Source: Firmicutes bacterium UBA3906 | GTDB lineage: Bacteria > Bacillota > Clostridia > Caldicoprobacterales > DTU083 | DNA length: 7,117 nt | Assembly: GCA_002391555.1 (NCBI GenBank) | Contig: DGFG01000014.1 | Span: forward strand, 1-7,117 | Direction: 5' to 3' | Shown here: positions 1-6,980 of the stretch, one piece after another | How positions within the stretch are numbered: the stretch's first letter is position 1 | Layout of the letters: each line of letters starts with the position of its first letter | The notes under the pieces: model-generated | What the model was told of the DNA's origin: nothing | The model's input: the letters and a program-made list of their open reading frames with translations, nothing else | Database searches by the model: none | Position numbers and translations under genes: made by a program

Positions 1-774
1 ATTAGGCAAAAGCCCTTTTCCATAGGGGTAAGGATAGAACACCCCCAGGCCCTTATAAACAAAAGCCAGTATGGGAGCTTTGCTAAATACCCCAGCCTAG
101 GACCTGCTGATTACAAGTTAGCCTACCATTCAAAGTCTGGTAGATCAGCATATACCTTTTGCATGTGCCCGGGTGGCTATGTGGTAGCTGCGGCATCTGA
201 GCAAGGCTATGTAGTTACCAACGGGATGAGTGAGTACAAAAGAGATGGCCTAAATGCAAACTCAGCCCTTTTAGTGGGAGTTAATCCTGAGGACTTTGGC
301 AGTGACCATCCCCTGGCAGGTGTAGATTTTCAGCGCAAGTGGGAGAGACTAGCATATGAGCTAGGCGGCAGGTCATATAGGGCTCCTAGCCAGCTAGTGG
401 GAGATTTTTTACATGACAGGGAAAGTAAGAGCTTTAGCAGTGTCCAGCCTAGCTATAGGCCTGGTGTAGTCCTAGGCCAGCTAAGGGATTGCCTGCCAGC
501 TTATGTAATAGAGACTCTAAAGGAAGCACTAGTCTATTTTGACAAGAGGCTAAAGGGATTTGCCATGCCCGATGCCATATTAACAGGGGTTGAAACAAGG
601 AGCTCTTCACCCATAAGGATAAATAGGGGAGAGGACTTTCAATCAAGTGTAGAGGGCCTTTACCCAATAGGAGAGGGTGCCGGCTATGCAGGTGGAATTA
701 TGTCCTCGGCAGTTGATGGACTAAAGGCTGCAGAGGCGATAATGGCTAGGTTCGCGCCTATTAGTAGTCCATAG
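1..774 (+). CDS. FAD-dependent dehydrogenase, COG2509-like (partial, C-terminal half)
   Basis: The frame is open from the first base to a TAG at 772-774, giving 257 C-terminal residues. The ATG at 163 is internal, because the preceding 54 codons continue the same protein. The stretch FCMCPGG (visible residues 53-59), followed closely by AAASE and VTNGMS, is characteristic of the uncharacterised FAD-dependent dehydrogenases grouped as COG2509. Near the C-terminus, YPIGEGAGYAGGI (residues 221-233) matches the second flavin-contacting loop of this two-dinucleotide-binding-domain flavoprotein fold. The N-terminal GxGxxG Rossmann motif should lie upstream of the window, since full-length members have roughly 460-540 residues. 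The protein is probably cytosolic, and its physiological substrate is not established. The last 14 bases overlap the end of the convergent 5'-nucleotidase gene, and I see no terminator. Family assignment is confident; function is not. Confidence 0.9.
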   Translation: MRQKPFSIGVRIEHPQALINKSQYGSFAKYPSLGPADYKLAYHSKSGRSAYTFCMCPGGYVVAAASEQGYVVTNGMSEYKRDGLNANSALLVGVNPEDFGSDHPLAGVDFQRKWERLAYELGGRSYRAPSQLVGDFLHDRESKSFSSVQPSYRPGVVLGQLRDCLPAYVIETLKEALVYFDKRLKGFAMPDAILTGVETRSSSPIRINRGEDFQSSVEGLYPIGEGAGYAGGIMSSAVDGLKAAEAIMARFAPISSP

Positions 775-1684
775 GTCCACCAGTCCTATATGGCACAGTC
801 CCAGAAGGAACCACTCCTGATGCCGGGACCGTATAAACTGTCTGGTCATCAAAGAAGATATGGGCTCCAAAGGCCTTTAGTATCTCTAGCTTTGGTATGC
901 CCCCTAGGAAAAAGGCTTCATCTATCCTGACATTCCAGGCCCTTAAGGTCCTAACCACCCTTTCATGAGAGGGTGCGTTTCGGGCTGTTATAAGGGCTGT
1001 ACGTATTTTAATGGCACTGTCGTCTTTTAGTTCATTTTGGATCTGGGATATGGTCTTTAAGAACTTGGCAAAGGGACCCTCCTGTAAGGGCTTGTTGGCA
1101 TTTTTAATTTCATTCTCAGTAAAGGCATCTAGACCATAATCCTTGTATATTTGTTCAGACTCAGCAGAAAAGAGAACAGCATCTCCATCAAAGGCTATAC
1201 GGATCTCCTTTATAGGGCTGCTAAAATCATACTTTTCTATATTATCTGTTAGTAGGGTAGCCGCTGGGATATTTACATCTATTGCAGCCTGGGCATCCTG
1301 TGGATTTGCAGTTAGAAATAGGTCCATGCCAAGGGCCTTTAAATAAGGAGCCATAGACACTCCGCCGGTAAATATGCCCCGGCTAATATCAAGCTCTAGT
1401 AGCTTTAGAGAATTAAAGACCCTGATACTATTGTTCATACTGTTTCTTGATGTGATTATGACCTCAACCTTGTGTTTTAGGTCTGCCAGCTCATTTAGGC
1501 TTAGCAGGGCCTTGACTAGGGAAAATGCAGCACCAGGCTTTAGCGGCTGGTCCTCATGGTCTAGCTGGTACTGTTCATAGGCTACTAGGCCCTCTTCCTC
1601 ATATATCTTATTTTCATACTCTAGCTGAAAGAGTGCCCTGGACGTGACTGCAATCTTTAGTTTATCATCAATACTGTATGCCAT
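761..1684 (-). CDS. Cytosolic 5'-nucleotidase, cN-I type (PF06189-like)
   Basis: A complete 307-residue protein with ATG at 1682-1684, preceded by AGGAG (plus-strand 1693-1697) at 8 bases spacing, and stop TAA at 761-763. It resembles the 5'-nucleotidase family that includes eukaryotic cN-IA/IB, which dephosphorylates (d)NMPs such as AMP to nucleoside and phosphate. HAD-like catalytic elements are visible: FDGDAVLF (165-172) with the nucleophile and acid aspartates, TARNAP around 233-238 as motif II, GGIPK with Lys265 as motif III, and IFFDDQ (276-281) as the metal-binding motif IV. The N-terminal segment with TSRNS (78-82) and GGVS (107-110), and the C-terminal VPSG turn (292-295), also fit the family. 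There is no signal peptide, so it is probably cytosolic. It is the last gene of the four-gene operon, 45 bases after the MazG-like gene, whose NMP product it could use. Exact substrate is unknown. Confidence 0.88.
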   Translation of the reverse strand: MAYSIDDKLKIAVTSRALFQLEYENKIYEEEGLVAYEQYQLDHEDQPLKPGAAFSLVKALLSLNELADLKHKVEVIITSRNSMNNSIRVFNSLKLLELDISRGIFTGGVSMAPYLKALGMDLFLTANPQDAQAAIDVNIPAATLLTDNIEKYDFSSPIKEIRIAFDGDAVLFSAESEQIYKDYGLDAFTENEIKNANKPLQEGPFAKFLKTISQIQNELKDDSAIKIRTALITARNAPSHERVVRTLRAWNVRIDEAFFLGGIPKLEILKAFGAHIFFDDQTVYTVPASGVVPSGTVPYRTGGPMDY

Positions 1685-1729
1685 TTTGTATTCTCCTGTT
1701 TACTGATATGGTATTAAGGCTTGATAGCT

Positions 1730-2059
1730 TTATTTCTCTTTAGAAATAACCTCTTTAAGTACAAGTCTTTTAGTAAAGCTTCCCCTTTTTGAGGCCTTGT
1801 CCTTTCTGAGCCTTTCAAATTCCTCTATGGATACACCCTTTAGGTCCAGTAATGCGTAAACTACCTCCACCAGATCAGCCAATTCCTCCACGCTGTCTGC
1901 TACTAGGTATTCCTTTAGCTCTTCCTCTAGCTTAATGTCAAGGTATCTTTTAAAGGCCAGATCGTCTAAGACTTCTGTCACGGCTCTTTTACCATCGGCC
2001 TCAATTATTTCGGGTATCCTGTCTCTTATCAGTTTGTCATACTTAATAACCTTTTCCAT
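1730..2059 (-). CDS. MazG-like nucleoside triphosphate pyrophosphohydrolase
   Basis: A small all-alpha protein of 109 residues, starting at ATG 2057-2059 behind a strong AAAGGAG site (plus-strand 2067-2073) with 7 bases spacing. The N-terminal YDKLIRDRIPEII (residues 7-19) is the hallmark of the short MazG-like / phosphoribosyl-ATP pyrophosphohydrolase-like house-cleaning group. The metal-binding acidic residues are present as E47xxE50 and E59xxD62 in two consecutive predicted helices. Family members hydrolyse (d)NTPs, often non-canonical ones, to NMP and pyrophosphate using Mg2+. Many databases name such proteins phosphoribosyl-ATP pyrophosphohydrolase; a histidine-biosynthesis role is unlikely because no his genes are near. 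The gene starts 22 bases after the helicase gene and is followed 45 bases later by the 5'-nucleotidase, so co-transcription is likely. Substrate preference cannot be read from the sequence. Confidence 0.87.
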   Translation of the reverse strand: MEKVIKYDKLIRDRIPEIIEADGKRAVTEVLDDLAFKRYLDIKLEEELKEYLVADSVEELADLVEVVYALLDLKGVSIEEFERLRKDKASKRGSFTKRLVLKEVISKEK

Positions 2060-2081
2060 ACTGACTCTCCTTTTACCAAAC

Positions 2082-4634
2082 CTATTTATATTGTTCTATT
2101 TCCTTTAACCGTTTCTCAAGTCTTTCCTTGTAGAATCTTCGTGTCCTGTAGTCAATTATATCTTTGAAGTGTTTGATAAAGACAGGGTCTTTTATATAAT
2201 CCATTAGTTCAGGATTGAGACAGAACCTATCGCCCTCTGTATAAAAAAAGTCTGGTGAGCTTTGTTGTAAAAAGCGAATTGGATTTCTGCGGGCTAGGGA
2301 TACATATTCCTTTTTGCCCCAAGACTTAAAGGTCCTTGTGCTTTTATCCTTGTACATATCAATAGCATTAGAAGCCTTACTGTAAAAGCTTGCAAAACTC
2401 TCATATATATCATCATCGTCTATGGATATTTTGATCTTTCCCTGGTTATAAAAGGCTAATAGTATGGGCATCTTGTAAGTCTTGCTCATACTAGTATTTT
2501 CAATGACCCTTAGAAAATCATGAGCTAGTGTCCCTTTAAGCTTTAGCTCATCATCTGTTAGTTCTCCTATTTTGTCTAGAAAGGCTAGATAGTCTTTAAA
2601 TATATTAAGCTTGCTATTTGCCCGCATTGCCTTTATCAAAGCCTCATCCATATAGGTATAGGCTGCTAGTCTAAGAGGCTTATCTTTCTTGTCTGCCTTT
2701 ATCCTCATGTATTCATCTACTATTTTATCAAATAGGCTCATTTGCTCTGTAGCCATTTTCTTAAAGAGGTCAATTAGGCGAAAATCCAGGTCTATATAGC
2801 AGCCATCTGGATAGTCTTCTTCCTTTGGCATAATGACACCGGTTTGTCCATAGGGTCCAGTAGGCTCTCTTAAGTCCCCAGTTAGAAAAAAGGGTATAAG
2901 GTTGGCTTTTTTATAGTTTCCGATAAAGTCTAAGACATTGACATAGCTTTTGCCATTCTTTTTTCGTAGCCCTCTGCCAAGCTGTTGTAAAAAGACTGTA
3001 GGCGATTCTGTAGGTCTTAGAAACATGACCATGTCAAGCTCAGGGACATCCACACCTTCATTAAAGATATCTACTGAAAATATGACCTTAAGTTCACTGT
3101 TTCTTAGCATTTTTATTGCTCTTTTACGTTCCATTGTATATAAGGAGCTAGAATCGTTAGCAGTAGTGCTGTTCCTATATTCACTGATTACAGCGCACGA
3201 TGAAACCCCATGTTGGCTAAAGTATTCTGCCATAAAGAGGGCGTGCTTTCTGCTACTACAAAAGGCAAAGGCCCTTTTACTATTAAACTTTTTGTAATGA
3301 TTTAGGATTAGATCAGCCCTCTTGTTTATGCTAAGGGCTTCTTCAAGCTGCTGGTCGTCATATTTGCCATTTATAATGTTTATATAGGAATAATCGGTAT
3401 CATCAAATATGCCATAATACCTAAAGGGTACCAGCCAACCCTTGTTAATAGCCTCCTTGAGCCTTAGCTCATAGACGGTATTATAATCGCAGAGGATAAA
3501 AACGTCCTTATTATCTAGCCTTTCTGGAGTAGCAGTCAAACCAAGCAGAAAGCTGGGCTTAAAATACTCCAGTAGCCTTCTATAGCTATCTGCTACCGCA
3601 TGATGAAACTCGTCAATAACTATGTAATCAAAATGGTTGGTGCTAAAATATTTATCTGACAAATACTCTGCCTTACCTATGGTCTGTATAGTTGCAAAGA
3701 GGATGTCGCAGTCTGTACCCTTGCGGTCCCCTGTGAAAAAATCGGTTTTAAGGCCAGGTCTTACATGTTTAAATGCTTGTTCAGCCTGGGCAAGTATTTC
3801 CTCCCGGTGGGCTACAAACAGTATATTTTTATAATCTACAGAGTCAAAGGCTGCCAGATAGGTTTTGCCAATCCCGGTGGCTGCAACAACCAGGCCCTTG
3901 TCCCAGCCCTCTTGGCGGGTCTTTCTAAGCTCATATAGTGCTTCTATCTGAGCACCCTTGGGCCTTGGGTAGATAATCAGTTTACCTTCACTAGTAGCTA
4001 ATTCATCTGTTTCATAATTTGGAAGGGCTTCACTTGCCTTGGACACTCCATCTTCAAAGCGCTCTAGCTGGTCATAAATCTTAGGCCTTCTCCAGCTTTT
4101 TGAATACCTACGCATTTCATTGTCGTCCACAATTATGGACTTATTTAAGAACAGGTCCTCAAAGGTCCTTTTAAAATAGTTATAGTCATCCAGATTGGCT
4201 TTGGTGGTCAGCCTGTAGTTCCATTCTATACCGCTAGTTAGGGCAGAGTGGGAGACATTTGAAGAACCAATATAGAGCTCACCACCATCTTCAAATTCAA
4301 AGATGTAGGCTTTTGGATGAAAGGATCTATTAGTCTCCTTATAAAAGCGCAGGTCCACTTCATCACCTAGAGTATCCTTTAAAAGAAAGAGGGCCTGGGG
4401 CTGGGTGATACCCAGATAATTGCCGCATAGAATTCTGATGGGAGTGCCTCTGGCTGCAGCCTCTAAAAGATCTCCCACCAGGAGCCTGACGCCTGATTCC
4501 ATCAGAAATGCCACTATTAAATCAATCCTATTAGCCTTTGAAATAGCGACTTTAAGCTTGTCATAAAGATGGTTGCGATCACCAGTTATGCAGTTCCTAT
4601 TTTGCTCACTACTATAGAGAGACTTGTATTCCAT
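2082..4634 (-). CDS. PLD nuclease / SF2 helicase / DUF3427 protein, SauUSI-like type IV restriction enzyme candidate
   Basis: An 850-residue three-part protein. Residues about 20-165 form a phospholipase-D-type nuclease domain: FHPK with H106 and K108, GSSN at 123-126, and E137. Residues about 222-580 form a DEAD/DEAH-like SF2 helicase core: upstream Gln229, Walker A ATGIGKT (252-258), DEFH (341-344), TATP (367-370), NEGVD (525-529) and the arginine-finger motif QQLGRGLRK (550-558). The C-terminal portion, about 620-845, matches the DUF3427 type of region. This order is that of SauUSI, an ATP-dependent endonuclease cutting DNA with modified cytosine; its C-terminal part is thought to recognise DNA. 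Only one PLD motif is present, so the active nuclease is presumably a dimer. The start has a weak AAGG (plus-strand 4644-4647) 9 bases away. The gene lies 27 bases after the HIT gene and 22 before the MazG-like gene. A DNA-repair helicase-nuclease role is the main alternative. Domain order is clear; modification dependence is inferred. Confidence 0.9.
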   Translation of the reverse strand: MEYKSLYSSEQNRNCITGDRNHLYDKLKVAISKANRIDLIVAFLMESGVRLLVGDLLEAAARGTPIRILCGNYLGITQPQALFLLKDTLGDEVDLRFYKETNRSFHPKAYIFEFEDGGELYIGSSNVSHSALTSGIEWNYRLTTKANLDDYNYFKRTFEDLFLNKSIIVDDNEMRRYSKSWRRPKIYDQLERFEDGVSKASEALPNYETDELATSEGKLIIYPRPKGAQIEALYELRKTRQEGWDKGLVVAATGIGKTYLAAFDSVDYKNILFVAHREEILAQAEQAFKHVRPGLKTDFFTGDRKGTDCDILFATIQTIGKAEYLSDKYFSTNHFDYIVIDEFHHAVADSYRRLLEYFKPSFLLGLTATPERLDNKDVFILCDYNTVYELRLKEAINKGWLVPFRYYGIFDDTDYSYINIINGKYDDQQLEEALSINKRADLILNHYKKFNSKRAFAFCSSRKHALFMAEYFSQHGVSSCAVISEYRNSTTANDSSSLYTMERKRAIKMLRNSELKVIFSVDIFNEGVDVPELDMVMFLRPTESPTVFLQQLGRGLRKKNGKSYVNVLDFIGNYKKANLIPFFLTGDLREPTGPYGQTGVIMPKEEDYPDGCYIDLDFRLIDLFKKMATEQMSLFDKIVDEYMRIKADKKDKPLRLAAYTYMDEALIKAMRANSKLNIFKDYLAFLDKIGELTDDELKLKGTLAHDFLRVIENTSMSKTYKMPILLAFYNQGKIKISIDDDDIYESFASFYSKASNAIDMYKDKSTRTFKSWGKKEYVSLARRNPIRFLQQSSPDFFYTEGDRFCLNPELMDYIKDPVFIKHFKDIIDYRTRRFYKERLEKRLKEIEQYK

Positions 4635-4661
4635 ACAATCACGCCTTATATTAACTGTGTC

Positions 4662-5039
4662 TTAGCCGTCATATTCAACTAGGGCTTTTTTTAGCTTGCG
4701 TACACCGCCCCTTGGGTTTTCAACATCACCTATGTATCTGGGGATGATATGTATATGAAGATGAAAGATTGTCTGCCCAGCAGCCTGTCCTACATTTATA
4801 CCAATGTTATAACCATCTGGTTTATATTTTTCATTCAGTATTGTCTTTACCTTGTGGACCAGGTCATAAAAGGCCAGGATCTCATTGGCAGTTGACTCAT
4901 AAAAGTCAGCATAATGCCTTTTGGGTGTTATCAGTACATGTCCCTCATTTACTGGATACTTGTCATATATAGCAATAGCAAGATCATTTTCTGCTATGAA
5001 ATCTTTGTTTTCATTGTACTCACAGAATATACAAGCCAT
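4662..5039 (-). CDS. HIT-family nucleotide hydrolase
   Basis: A 125-residue histidine triad protein beginning MACIFCE. The catalytic triad motif HLHIHII (residues 93-99; H93, H95, H97) is intact. The N-terminal CxxC (C3, C6), the GHVLITPKRH segment (33-42) and the C-terminal GDVENPRGG (104-112) are typical of bacterial HIT hydrolases of the Ap4A-hydrolase/Hint-like kind, which attack nucleotidyl phosphoanhydride or phosphoramidate bonds. I chose ATG 5037-5039 over the in-frame GTG at 5073-5075. A perfect AAGGAG lies 7 bases before the ATG, MxCIFCE is the usual family N-terminus, and a TATAAT falls inside the 12-codon GTG extension. It is the first gene of the minus-strand operon, 27 bases before the helicase gene. 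It could be an accessory enzyme removing nucleotide adducts, but its substrate cannot be deduced. Confidence 0.9.
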   Translation of the reverse strand: MACIFCEYNENKDFIAENDLAIAIYDKYPVNEGHVLITPKRHYADFYESTANEILAFYDLVHKVKTILNEKYKPDGYNIGINVGQAAGQTIFHLHIHIIPRYIGDVENPRGGVRKLKKALVEYDG

Positions 5040-5046
5040 AGTAGGG

Positions 5047-5052
5047 CTCCTT
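5047..5052 (-). promoter_or_regulatory. Ribosome binding site deciding the HIT start
   Basis: The minus strand reads AAGGAG here, 7 bases before ATG 5037-5039. It supports the 125-residue form of the HIT protein over a 137-residue form starting at GTG 5073-5075. Confidence 0.8.
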
Positions 5053-5060
5053 GTCTTTGC

Positions 5061-5066
5061 ATTATA
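5061..5066 (-). promoter_or_regulatory. Candidate -10 box for the four-gene operon
   Basis: The minus strand reads a consensus TATAAT 21 bases upstream of the HIT ATG. Transcription would begin near 5054, just before the AAGGAG site, leaving an RNA leader of only about 15 bases. At the expected 16-18 base spacing there is no good TTGACA match (the best position reads GTCCAA), and no TG extension of the -10. The true promoter could lie further upstream in the AT-rich spacer. Confidence 0.35.
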
Positions 5067-5075
5067 AAGGCACAC

Positions 5076-5360
5076 TATGTGAATTGGACTATATGCTATA
5101 TCTTATCATTTATTGCTACTTTATACAATATATTGGGCTCTACTAGTAAAACCTACTACCAGTATATTTTATTATAGTATCATGACCCTTCTTAATTTAA
5201 TAAGCTAATGCAGAATATTACTAGAATATACTTTATGATAGTGAGATACTGAATATGTATTATTAGGCTAATGTTTTCGAATTAATATATACATATCTAT
5301 TGATGGGATACAAACTGGTATATGAACATTATCCAAATACAGAGTGGTAAAGACTATTTA
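5076..5360. other. AT-rich noncoding spacer between the operon and the insertion sequence
   Basis: No convincing gene is seen on either strand; short open frames here lack ribosome sites and recognisable motifs. The region is very AT-rich and includes three copies of GAATAT (5213, 5224, 5251). It probably carries upstream control sequence for the minus-strand operon and may contain the left end of the insertion sequence. I found no inverted-repeat terminus or target duplication. Confidence 0.5.
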
Positions 5361-5390
5361 TTCACAAGTGCTGACATCTTAGAGTATAAT
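5361..5390 (+). promoter_or_regulatory. Candidate sigma-A-type promoter of the transposase
   Basis: TTCACA (5361-5366) and TATAAT (5385-5390) are separated by 18 bases; five of six -35 bases and all six -10 bases match consensus. It reads toward the transposase ATG about 100 bases downstream. Confidence 0.5.
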
Positions 5391-5398
5391 TTTTATTG

Positions 5399-5432
5399 GC
5401 AAAAATAAAGGAAGAAGCAAAATGCCTCTTCC
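5399..5432 (-). terminator. Possible intrinsic terminator reading leftward, in the transposase leader
   Basis: GGAAGAAGC (5410-5418) and GCCTCTTCC (5424-5432) pair with one mismatch around a 5-base loop. On the minus strand the hairpin is followed at once by TTTATTTTTGC, a U-rich tail as in rho-independent terminators. On the plus strand no T-run follows. It could stop transcripts leaving the insertion sequence toward the operon, or act as a hairpin in the transposase leader limiting translation. Confidence 0.5.
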
Positions 5433-5492
5433 CATCATACAAATCAAACTGTAAAATGTAATTGACAAGAAAACATAGACAGGAGTGATTGT

Positions 5493-6947
5493 ATGATAGA
5501 TATAATTGTAAACGAAAATGAGTTATCATTCAATAGGCTAGAAAAGGAAATTTATAAAGCAGCATGTGAAATGGCATGCAAAGCTCTTTCGTACATACTG
5601 GAAGAGGTAGATAAAAAACTAGCTGATGAAAGAGATAAGACAAAATATCGACATAAAGGTAAAAGACGTACAACGGTAAAGACTCTGATGGGAGAAACAA
5701 CCTTTTATCGTGCAGTATATGAGCATATTGATAATGAAGGTCGAAAGAATTTTGTATATTTACTAGACGAACAATTAGGCTTTGACACAATAGGATTAAT
5801 ATCAACAAATCTAGCTGAAAAAGTGGTTGAAAATGCAAGCATAACATCGTTCCGTAATGCAGCTAAAAATGTAAGTGAGTTAACAGGTCAAAGCATTAGC
5901 CATGGTGGAGTATGGAATGTGGTTCAGGCTCTAGGTGAAAAAATTAAAGAAGATGAAGTTAACCAAGTAAAAACAGTTGAAAGAAATGAATTATACGGTC
6001 AAAGAGAAGCACCTATTCTTTTTGAAGAAGCTGACGGAGTATATATAAACATTCAAGGGAAAGATCGTTTTAAGTCCGGTAAGAAGCTTGAAATGAAAGT
6101 AGCAGTGGCATATGAAGGTTGGAAAGAAATCGGTAATAATAGATTTGAATTGGTAAATAAGATAGCCTGCGCAGGCTTTGAAGAAGCATCTACATTTTAC
6201 AAGAAAAAAGAAGCAATGATTGCAAAGGAATACAATGTTGATGGAATAGGAATAAGAATACTAAATGGTGACGGTGCAGCTTGGATAAAACATGGGATAG
6301 ATGATATAGTCCATTATCAGCTTGATCCATTTCACAAGCATCAAGCTGTATTACGTAATGTAAGCGATAAAACTCAAAGAAAAACAATATTAGAGCTTTT
6401 AGGTGAAAACAAAATTGATGATACCTTAGAATATATAGAAGCATTAGCTAATAGCATTGGAGACGAAAAAGAAGAGAAAAGGCTTAATGACCTGTATTCA
6501 TATTTTAATGAAAATAGATATGGACTAATACCCTATCAGGAAAGAGGTTTAAATATACCACCACCTCCGGAAGGAATTGTATACCGTAATCTAGGAACAA
6601 TGGAGCATCATATATGCGACATAATAGCTCAAAGAATGAAACATAGAAAATCAAGTTGGAGCATTAAAGGTGCAGATAATTTAGGAAAGCTTTTGGCTGC
6701 AAAAGCAAGCAGGCGTTTACATGCGGTTGTAGAAAGATTCTCAAAAATTGTATTACCAGAAGATAAGAGCAATGAAATAATTGAAATACTAAGTTCATCA
6801 AAGACACCAAAAAAAGATGGTAAAGGTAAAGATGGGAATATACACAAAGGACAAATACCGTTTAAAAATTGTGCTGTTACAAACGGTAGAAAAGCCATTC
6901 GCAAAATGTTTAATATGCAAGCTTTTAGTGATTTAATTTACAGATAA
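5493..6947 (+). CDS. ISLre2-family transposase (UPF0236-like)
   Basis: A complete 484-residue protein with ATG 5493, preceded by AGGAG (5481-5485) at 7 bases, and stop TAA at 6945-6947. The segment VKTLMGETTFYRAVY (62-76) and the block around EEADGVYI (178-185) with YEGWKEIG (207-214) are typical of this family. Likely catalytic acidic residues of a DDE-type RNase-H fold are D181 (EADGV), D260 (NGDGAAWIK) and E371 in GTMEHHICDIIAQRMK, with the following SSWS (387-390). LDPFHKHQA (277-285) is another conserved-looking block. The C-terminal KTPKKDGKGK stretch is basic and probably contacts DNA. The length matches the family and no frameshift or stop interrupts it, so the element may be active. 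It is divergent from the HIT operon. Confidence 0.93.
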   Translation: MIDIIVNENELSFNRLEKEIYKAACEMACKALSYILEEVDKKLADERDKTKYRHKGKRRTTVKTLMGETTFYRAVYEHIDNEGRKNFVYLLDEQLGFDTIGLISTNLAEKVVENASITSFRNAAKNVSELTGQSISHGGVWNVVQALGEKIKEDEVNQVKTVERNELYGQREAPILFEEADGVYINIQGKDRFKSGKKLEMKVAVAYEGWKEIGNNRFELVNKIACAGFEEASTFYKKKEAMIAKEYNVDGIGIRILNGDGAAWIKHGIDDIVHYQLDPFHKHQAVLRNVSDKTQRKTILELLGENKIDDTLEYIEALANSIGDEKEEKRLNDLYSYFNENRYGLIPYQERGLNIPPPPEGIVYRNLGTMEHHICDIIAQRMKHRKSSWSIKGADNLGKLLAAKASRRLHAVVERFSKIVLPEDKSNEIIEILSSSKTPKKDGKGKDGNIHKGQIPFKNCAVTNGRKAIRKMFNMQAFSDLIYR

Positions 6948-6970
6948 ACATTGCTCAAACTAGCGTTTAT
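6944..6970 (+). other. Small hairpin overlapping the transposase stop codon
   Basis: ATAAAC (6944-6949) and GCT (6953-6955) pair with AGC (6962-6964) and GTTTAT (6965-6970) around a 6-base loop with a 3-base bulge. No T-run follows. It sits between the transposase stop and the large inverted repeat, and may be part of the same RNA fold. Confidence 0.35.
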
Positions 6971-6980
6971 GCCGCGAAAG

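Noticed and set aside
163..774. FAD dehydrogenase starting at ATG 163
   Set aside because: This methionine is inside the conserved FCMCPGG motif and the frame is open and family-like back to base 1.
2950..3297. Plus-strand open frame of 115 codons inside the helicase gene
   Set aside because: It is antisense to helicase motifs, lacks a ribosome site and shows no recognisable domain.
5040..5075. GTG start giving a 137-residue HIT protein
   Set aside because: The downstream ATG has a perfect AAGGAG at ideal spacing and the family-typical N-terminus; a TATAAT lies inside the extension.
4914..5177. Plus-strand open frame of 87 codons across the HIT gene start
   Set aside because: It overlaps the HIT gene antisense and runs through the promoter region, with low-complexity sequence and no ribosome site.
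5296..5310. CTATTGATGGG as a left terminal repeat matching the outer arm of the right structure
   Set aside because: Only about 7 bases agree with CTATTGA at 6982-6988 or the complement of 7097-7103, and the match does not extend.
5530..5847. Minus-strand open frame inside the transposase
   Set aside because: A Leu/Phe/Tyr-rich shadow of the A-rich transposase coding strand.
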